Shown here: positions 57,948-64,000 of the stretch, one piece after another
Position numbering within the stretch: position 1 is the stretch's first letter
How the letters are laid out: each line of letters starts with the position of its first letter
Assembly (NCBI RefSeq): GCF_963678635.1
Contig: NC_087062.1
Location: 64,081,253-64,145,252, forward strand
Reading direction: 5' to 3'
Source: Symsagittifera roscoffensis
Lineage: Eukaryota; Xenacoelomorpha; Acoela; Convolutidae
DNA: 64,000 nt
Translations under genes and position numbers: made by a program
The notes under the pieces: model-generated
The model's database searches: none
Told to the model about the DNA's origin: nothing
What the model saw: the letters and a program-made list of their open reading frames with translations, nothing else

Positions 57948-59966
57948 CCGACAGAGCGCACTCGAGCTCCAGAGTAAATTTGGGCCAACCAATGTGAACC
58001 AAAATTTTTTTGGGAGCAACAAAACGAATTTTATCGTGAACCAATCGAGTTATCAACTTTTTTGACTTTTGAAAAAAATTATTAACTCTGAACAATTCAA
58101 TTTTATACGCACGCTCTGCCGACTTTTTAGCTCATTTTTACAAATTGATAATTTTGTCATTTCGAGAAAAAAAATTTTCAATGGTCGATACGTTTTCGAA
58201 TGGACAATACTTCAAAGTGCTCTAATATAATGCTCAGAAGTTCAATGAAAATGTGTATTAACAGAAAATTTCAGATTGAAAGATTATGTCTCGTGAGGAA
58301 ACGATTCCAATTCACTTTGATGACTTCCCAGCTCTCTCACAGGCAGAAATTGCTGAAATTGAAGATATTTTGACTCAAGATATACTCATGGAGCAAAACA
58401 GATAACCATCAGCTTCTGTACAAGAATTTATTCTTGGTGAAACATCTGTTATAAATATACCTTATTGTGAAACAAAAAACGAAGAAAATCTTGTGCTATT
58501 GCCTGATATTGCCGAAGAAAGAAACACAGACGGTATCCTGGAACTGCATCAAAATGAACGCGAAGCTGATGCAAATGATGACGCAATGGGAAATCAGGCA
58601 AAACGTACGAGACCAGTTCAAGCGAAACATCAGTCTTGCTTGTTGTGTCAGAAAGTTGCGAGTGATATGCGGAATCATTTGGTACAAGCTCACGGCTGTG
58701 ATCGCGAAAGTAGAAAGTGGTTATTGTCCTACTACAGTACCAGGCGAGCGAAAGAACCTGTGTTTCAGTGCAACCATGAAAAATGCTCGAAACGGTTTAC
58801 AAAAGTGTACGCTCATAAAACATTTTCCCGGTCATTCTGAATATGTATCAAAAGTGAACAATAAGATGTCATTAGAAAAAATTCCAGCAAAAATAAGACA
58901 AGGAGCAGGGAATAAACTGAAAAGCTCACATTCTTTAAAACCAAAAAATGCCCAGTATAGTGATTTCTATGCAGAAAAATACAAGAAACCGATATTAAGC
59001 AGAGCCATGATTACAATTCTTTCTAAAACGTGTTCGGGAACCCAAAATTTAATCAAACCTTGGAAAATTCAAACCGTATTGGAAACCTGTATTGATAAAC
59101 CTTCGATACAAATTGTGCGGGATTCGTTTATTGCGAAATACGGCTCAGAAGTTGCAACTGATAAAAAAGTGATGCGAGTTTACATGAAGGTTTTTCAAGC
59201 TTACCGCAAATGTTTTTGAGAAAAATTCATTGGAATTCAACACAAGACATAACAAAGAGGCTAAGCTATTCCTCGCAGTTCTGCACAGAGGCCATGATAT
59301 TCCTCGTTGTACTGCAAACTTATATAAAAAACTGACTTTGTGTTCCTCGAAGTTATAATTTTTCGGCAGAACGCACGCAATAATTATGCTTTACTGCTGA
59401 TCATTTTCAACTTAGATCAATTATGATTGCTGATAAACAGTTAAAATTTCATGTTCTAAAGTGTACTGAGTTGATTTGTCACGAAAATTTAATATACTGT
59501 CTCTCGGTAGAAATTTTAAAAATTTCGGCACAGCGCACCTATAATTTGTAATTTAATAATTTTTCCATTGAACTTTGTTTTTGGTATTGGTAAACTTTTG
59601 AGCTTTGAAATGCTAAAAATCTATCCATGGAAGTCAGTTGGAAGAGTTACAGTGATCACCGACGAGCCGCATTTCGACAAAACAAAAAAGTTTCCTAAAT
59701 TCGGCAGAGCGCACGCATAATATCGTTTTTGACGGCAAAGCGCACGTATATATAGCTGATAATTTTTTAAACCAGGCTAAAATTTTAGTTGACCTAAATA
59801 TAAAGTTTTATTCAGTCCCTAAGAACGATGGAAATCCGGTGTGATAAAAAAGGGAAGCAAACAATTTATCAAAAAATCCGTTCCCAAAAAGTTCGGCAGA
59901 ACGCACGTATTAACTTTTTTCGGCAGAAAGCACTCTATAAATATTGTAACTTCGGCAGAGCGCACC
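57948..59966 (+). mobile_element. Candidate decayed transposon with nine GGCAGAGCGCAC motifs
   Basis: The motif TTCGGCAGAGCGCAC(G) occurs at 57,948 (CCGACAGAGCGCAC), inverted at 58,106-58,123, and in direct orientation at 59,362, 59,524, 59,700, 59,731, 59,892, 59,919 and 59,951. It brackets a broken zinc-finger ORF (58,286-59,219). Clusters of a short motif on both sides of a DNA-binding protein gene resemble subterminal transposase-binding sites. Terminal repeats and target duplication were not found, so the boundaries given are only the outermost motifs. Confidence 0.5.
58286..59219 (+). pseudogene. Zinc-finger protein ORF with a stop and a frameshift
   Basis: Starts MSREETIPIHFDDFPALSQA at 58,286, an acidic N-terminus. 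A TAA after 33 codons interrupts, but the same frame continues to 58,840. It has a C2H2-type finger (CLLCQKVASDMRNHLVQAH, about 58,634-58,690) and a second Cys pair (FQCNHEKCSKRF, about 58,760). Near 58,815 a one-base shift moves coding to the frame ending at 59,219: HFPGHSEYVSK completes the second finger's histidines, then a basic region and a helical C-terminus (SIQIVRDSFIAKYGSEVATD, then YMKVFQAYRKCF). About 310 codons in all. No family was recognised; a DNA-binding transposon protein is the most likely reading given the surrounding motif clusters. Confidence 0.6.
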
Positions 59967-60717
59967 CGACTAAGATTTTCTTCGTTTTCTGTTTCACAGT
60001 CTGATATTTAGGTTTCAATGCATAGAACGGAGTTAAAAACCTCACATCAATAAGCGTTTATGTCCAAATGTTTCAAGCACATTAACGCATGGCCCTCGGA
60101 ATAGTCAAATTTGTTGACTTTTTGAATCTTTTCAAATTTTTCTCAAAAATTAACCTCCCAAAATCGTGCTGAGGTTGTGGGTTTAATGGAGACAAGGAGA
60201 AGTGAGAAGCTCTCATGCATTAGCGATATTTTTTTCCGAAGCTACCGGAAATATTTCTACCGAATTTCACAAGAATATATGTTTTTTGTATATGTTTATA
60301 TGTATGAAAAATTATGTTTTTTTTTGCAAAACAAAAAGTATTAAAATTTTCCAAAGTGTCTCAAAAAAATAAAATAAAAAAATCCTTGCACTTTCATAAT
60401 ACCTGTTTTTATCAAACAGGAATTCTAGGCAAACAAGCCAGGCAAGACGAAAATGAAACTTGACGAGGTAAAATTTCAAATTTTTAAGAACTTTAAATAA
60501 TTTGAAAAAAAATATGAGAGTATAGTGTGTCGCGTGATTTTCGAGTGTTCCCAGCAATGTTTCAAGTTACCAATGTTTCCTACAAATATACGTCCTAAAT
60601 AAGTAAATCTTCATTTCGTTCACCAAAATTTAGATGTCTTATATTTTAGTATAAAACGAGTAGTTGAAAAAAGTTAGAATTAATAAAATGAACTCTAAGC
60701 AAAAACAAAATTCAAGT
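59967..60717. other. Spacer 3' of the Tudor gene, with copied exon fragment
   Basis: No gene seen. It holds the 36-bp exon copy at 60,521-60,556 and a stretch near 60,430 (GGCAAACAAGCCAGGCAAGA) similar to 21,958. Confidence 0.4.
60521..60556 (-). pseudogene. 36-bp copy of Tudor-gene last-exon sequence
   Basis: Bases 60,521-60,556 equal 61,072-61,107, an internal part of the last exon (encoding WEHSKITRHTI). The flanks are unrelated. The copy lies about 160 bp beyond the gene's stop codon. Confidence 0.88.
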
Positions 60718-61160
60718 TCACCACAAACTTGTGGTAGAGGTTAGTTTTAGGGGCCCAGTGGCCCTCAAAATGACGTCAAATAAACCATCGAGCAACTCAT
60801 TGTCAAGAATCTTGTGAGAAGACGCATTCAAAGCCATATAGGTTCTGTCCAAATCACAAAGAATTATCTCGTTATTGTACAATAGGTTCAGACTACGCAA
60901 TTCGTTGTACAGCGAGTCGAAACCTTTATGGACTAAAATACAGTGCTGGTGAGACAACAAATATTGGGGTGGCTCTCCCGTTATTTTCATCCGTTCTATC
61001 ATCGAGATGTAGATTCCAGGGTATGAGCCGGTTATTACATGCACCGCCCACTTGCCATTAGCGGGGTCGTTTATAGTGTGTCGCGTGATTTTCGAGTGTT
61101 CCCAGCACCTGTCTGAAGGGGGTTGCGGCTGTGGTAGACCGGTTGGGGGAGGTGGAAGGG
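60718..61160 (-). CDS. Tudor-domain gene, last exon
   Basis: Acceptor TTTTCAG at 61,161; two bases complete the codon opened by the previous exon. A Pro-rich start (LPPPPTGLPQPQPPSDRC) leads into a folded-looking segment of about 125 residues with DPANGKWAVHVITGSYPGIY, then CILVHKGFDSLYNELRSL and NEIILCDLDRTYMALN, ending in LTSTTSLW-stop at 60,718. I do not recognise this domain. Splice phase supports its membership in the same gene. Confidence 0.7.
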
Positions 61161-61527
61161 CTGAAAACTGGGGATGATTTAGAACATAAAAATGGTATAT
61201 CGAATTATCAAGTTCACGGAAAAAAAACGAACAAAATTTGAACTTTATGTGAATACAAACCTTTCTATCTGAATTTTCAGGCTGCTACTCTATCGCTTGT
61301 GAAAATCAAGATGCAGTACTTTAACAATATTTCAAGCTATTCTTTGAAATTAGTCAATTAGCTATTCTTTTAATCAAGGTGGGACCGGCTGGGCTGCGGC
61401 AAAATGGATGATATCTCCCTCCCCCAAGGTTGGTCCTGCAGAGAGCAGGACCGGGGGCTAATAAAAAACGAGATAATCTATTACCAGTGTTAATGGAGAA
61501 AATTATTTTTAAAGCAAGCAAGCGTAC
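61161..61527 (-). other. Intron of the Tudor-domain gene (367 bp)
   Basis: Donor GTACGC at 61,527, acceptor TTTTCAG. Contains a small hairpin GGTCCTGCAGAGAGCAGGACC near 61,432. Confidence 0.7.
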
Positions 61528-62006
61528 CTGCCATACTAGAGATTTTGGGCATGCTTTGCCCGGTGCTTTTGAAGCTAGGAAAAGGACTGTTAGAGATAGA
61601 TGGTGCCGCCGGACTAATCACTGCCACGTTTGGCTGAAAACACGAGGCCGGAATCAAGTAAGTCGGCAACTGTGACGGAAACACAGACCCACTACCTCCT
61701 AAACTATTGAGCGAACTTGGTGTGTTGTTTCCTACTGGTTGGGCAGCGTCGCCTGACAGTGAAACCAGCTTAGAAGTTAAAGCTGAAGCAGAGGCTGTGT
61801 GATTAAGCGGTGGAGACTTGCTCGGAGTCAAATTAGCCGATTTATCTCCAGCGGCCGAAATCAGAGAGCGACTGGGTGAGATCCGTGAGCCTATATTGAA
61901 GTGAGGTGAGTTCATGGCATTTGTCGGCCTGTCGACTGACGGACTAGCGAACATGTGACTAGTCTCTGGACGACTGCTCTTCATGGCGAAGTCCAACTTC
62001 TGGTAT
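61528..62006 (-). CDS. Tudor-domain gene, Ser/Pro-rich linker exon
   Basis: Acceptor CTTTAG at 62,007, donor GTACGC after 61,528. It completes an Arg codon and encodes YQKLDFAMKSSRPETSHM followed by about 140 residues rich in Ser, Pro, Asn and Ala (for example SLNSLGGSGSVFPSQLPTYL), predicted to be disordered. It links the Tudor region to the last exon. Confidence 0.72.
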
Positions 62007-62208
62007 CTAAAGTGGAAAATTTGCAGTCTGTGAAGATTTCAGCTCATTGGAAATCGAACATTCTTACAACACGATTCTGATATTGATCTGATGAATTAGT
62101 TTTCATTATCAATCGTGACCATATGATTAGACCACTCAGACAAAAACTGCGGATATTTTTTCTTCAAAAAGTCTTGGAATAATCTGTTGATCTGATGAAC
62201 ATACTCAC
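62007..62208 (-). other. Intron of the Tudor-domain gene (202 bp)
   Basis: Donor GTGAGT at 62,208, acceptor CTTTAG at 62,007; phase 2 on both sides. Confidence 0.75.
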
Positions 62209-62462
62209 CTAGAGCATGGTGGAAAATGTTTGATTGCATTCGATGTTCCGTAACTCATTTCCTGGTACTTCGCAATCTTACTCTTTAACAGTTTATCTGA
62301 CAAAGATTTTCCCTGGTCTGAAAGTTGCACGAAGAGTTGTCTCGAATCCACATGGACTAGTTTACAATCTAGAACTATGTCTTGATATTCGTCAATTTCA
62401 GTTTTCGCTTCTGGAACCCATCGTAATGTAGATCCACTGGGAGCCAGACGTGCTAAGGACAC
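62209..62462 (-). CDS. Tudor-domain gene, exon encoding the extended-Tudor C-terminal half
   Basis: Acceptor TTCTAG at 62,463, donor GTGAGT after 62,209. Starts VSLARLAPSGSTLRWVPEAK, which continues the Tudor exon's LPMQAIQ into the usual QAIxxxLAxLxP...W linker of extended Tudor domains. It then has the SN-like strand VDSRQLFVQLSDQGKSLSDK. This is the order seen in germline Tudor proteins (TDRD family) that bind methylated arginine in PIWI and other partners. Confidence 0.82.
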
Positions 62463-63748
62463 CTAGAAATTGACAAACCATTTTATCAGAATATTGAACT
62501 TATCGATCATTTTTTACTTTCTCCAACAATTTTATCTATGATACAACATACTAGGATCCAGGATTTACCGAAAAATTAAAACAGAGGCAAAGCTGAGCAG
62601 CGCACCAATTGCGACACGAATATGAATGACTATGATTAAAATGAAACGGAAAAAAAATGGGAAAAAAATTGACAAAATTATTTTGTCAATACGAAGTTTC
62701 AACAAAAGACCAAAATATCCAGAACAAAATTGCCTTCATCATTAGAAACGATAGAAAGAGCTTTGGGAATGTAAGAAAGAAATCAAACTTTCGAAAACAG
62801 TCATTTCTGCGGAACTAAGCCGACGAAATTAAGCAGACCGATAAGAATCTAAATTAGCCGAAAGTTTTTTATCTGCAAGAAAAACAGTTCTCGAGTGGAA
62901 TTAAACTCCCGGGCTTTGTCATCTAAAGCACGAGGGTTGCAGCAACATGGAAGTAAGCTGAATCTTCAAAAACTCAGGCTACGGGAACTATGACGACGAA
63001 AATAAACAGATAGCTCGAAAAAGCACAAAAACACTAGTTTGCAAAACCAACAGGTCTCAAGCAGTTGTGTCACCTCTACGCCAGATGGTTGATTGAATTT
63101 GAAATAACAATTACCAAGGTGTAACAAAGCCGAAAATACCTGAGCAGAAACCTTTGAAAAAAATTCCAAAAACTCTTAGCTAATAAAAAAGAAATTATGC
63201 CCCTTATCATCTCGGAGCATCAGCACGCACACAAAAACTTTTTTCGATTTCCAAACCACGCATTAGGAGGCCGCTAGGTCGATACAAATTAAGTCGTAAC
63301 TTATTAAGCAGATAAAAAAAACATAAAACGAAAAAAAAATTGCAAATCGAGTTGGTAAAATTACAACCAATGTAGAAACCAATTTTAAGTCGGCCGGATT
63401 TTTAAAATGCCAAACATTTAAAGCAGCTACAGTGAAAATTGTTTACAGCAAAAAAACTATTCTTAAATGTGGCAACTAAGCCGACAAAACATAAGCAGAC
63501 AAATAATAGGCGTGGAAAAATAATTTTTGAGGCGTGGAAAAAATTTGATTGAATATGCATATACGCCGTTTCTATTCATAATTTAGAAGGCTGAGACTAA
63601 AAATTCCTGCAAAGAGCAAGTGTTTAAGGCGCCGTAACAGATGTCTAGCATAAACTTTAATTTATTAATAGGTTTTTAGGGTGACCTTTGGTAAATAAAG
63701 GCGATAAATTACTGAAAATTTAGAGCAAAAAACCCATACTTGGCTCAC
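62463..63748 (-). other. Intron of the Tudor-domain gene (1.3 kb)
   Basis: Donor GTGAGC at 63,748, acceptor TTCTAG at 62,463. Contains dispersed-repeat fragments: 62,577-62,640 relates to the 802-bp repeat, and 62,890-62,945 to a tRNA-derived repeat seen at 52,203. Confidence 0.78.
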
Positions 63749-64000
63749 CTGAATCGCTTGCATTGGAAGTTGAATAAAATCTTCATGGAGAGCCAAAATG
63801 TCATTGCAATCAATCTGATCTTCATTTCCATAATCAACATACAAAACCACACATTTTTTCGAAGCTGTTAAAACATTCAAAATGATGGCTCTGTAATGTA
63901 GAGTTTCGTATTTTGCCACACAGCACTGACCGATCGAGAAAAACGTGTCGCTCACTTCGTAAAGATGTTTTCGACTCTCGTCGTTGTAAAGGGCACTCAT
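63749..64000 (-). CDS. Tudor-domain gene, exon with Tudor core (partial at window edge)
   Basis: The exon ends at donor CAG|GTGAGC at 63,749 and is open at the right edge; the Met at 64,000 may be internal. It encodes SIGQCCVAKYETLHYRAIIL, VVLYVDYGNEDQIDCNDILA and FIQLPMQAIQ, a Tudor core with the aromatic-cage residues of LYVDYGNED. Together with 62,209-62,462 it forms one extended Tudor domain. Such proteins act in germ granules and small-RNA pathways by binding symmetrically dimethylated Arg. Which TDRD it is cannot be told from this part. Confidence 0.82.

Overview
The window is nuclear DNA of an AT-rich eukaryote, most likely an invertebrate animal. It carries spliced genes with GT..AG introns, a delta-tubulin (an ancestral gene of species with triplet centrioles) and a Tudor-domain protein of germline type. 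It also holds degenerate animal-type Ty3/gypsy and Jockey/CR1-like retroelements and many small inverted-repeat transposons. I cannot name the species. Gene density is low: four intact or plausible protein genes in 64 kb, plus several broken ones. Most of the rest is repeat-derived.

Layout. 1-5,020: a near-identical duplication (about 1 kb in both copies) around a broken Asp/Glu-racemase-family gene; the left copy lacks 735 bp. 5,021-11,730: old DNA with a decayed gypsy pol (7.5-9.1 kb, minus) and three or four MITEs with target-site duplications. 11,734-13,965 (minus): a single-exon, secreted M1-type metallopeptidase. 15,506-17,520 (minus): an internally deleted gypsy element keeping gag, a protease motif, a polypurine tract and one LTR. 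19-25 kb: palindromic TIR element, GTCGAG-rich repeats and a perfect 29-bp minisatellite. 27,082-28,476 (plus): a single-exon GT4-like glycosyltransferase. 29.4-30.7 kb: two inverted-repeat elements, one a long foldback. 34.0-35.5 kb: a 92-bp satellite alternating as a 185-bp dimer. 40.6-47.3 kb: dispersed repeats, a hAT-like MITE and a decayed LINE. 48,249-54,681 (minus): a complete three-exon delta-tubulin gene whose 4.9-kb second intron is filled with tandem and dispersed repeats. 57.9-60.0 kb: a broken zinc-finger ORF surrounded by nine copies of a TTCGGCAGAGCGCAC-like motif, probably a decayed transposon. 60,718-64,000 (minus): the 3' part of a Tudor-domain gene, four exons, open at the right edge.

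How it fits together. The host genes have no evident shared pathway. Delta-tubulin acts in centrioles, Tudor proteins in germline RNP/piRNA pathways, the M1 enzyme in the secretory or extracellular space, and the glycosyltransferase in an unknown pathway. The unifying theme is genome turnover. Both spliced genes have a short exact copy of one of their own exons (51 bp and 36 bp) lying in nearby non-coding DNA. MITEs with clean 8-bp target duplications sit next to genes, and the two intact single-exon genes are candidates for retroposition or horizontal transfer. All identifications come from reading motifs; no database search was run.
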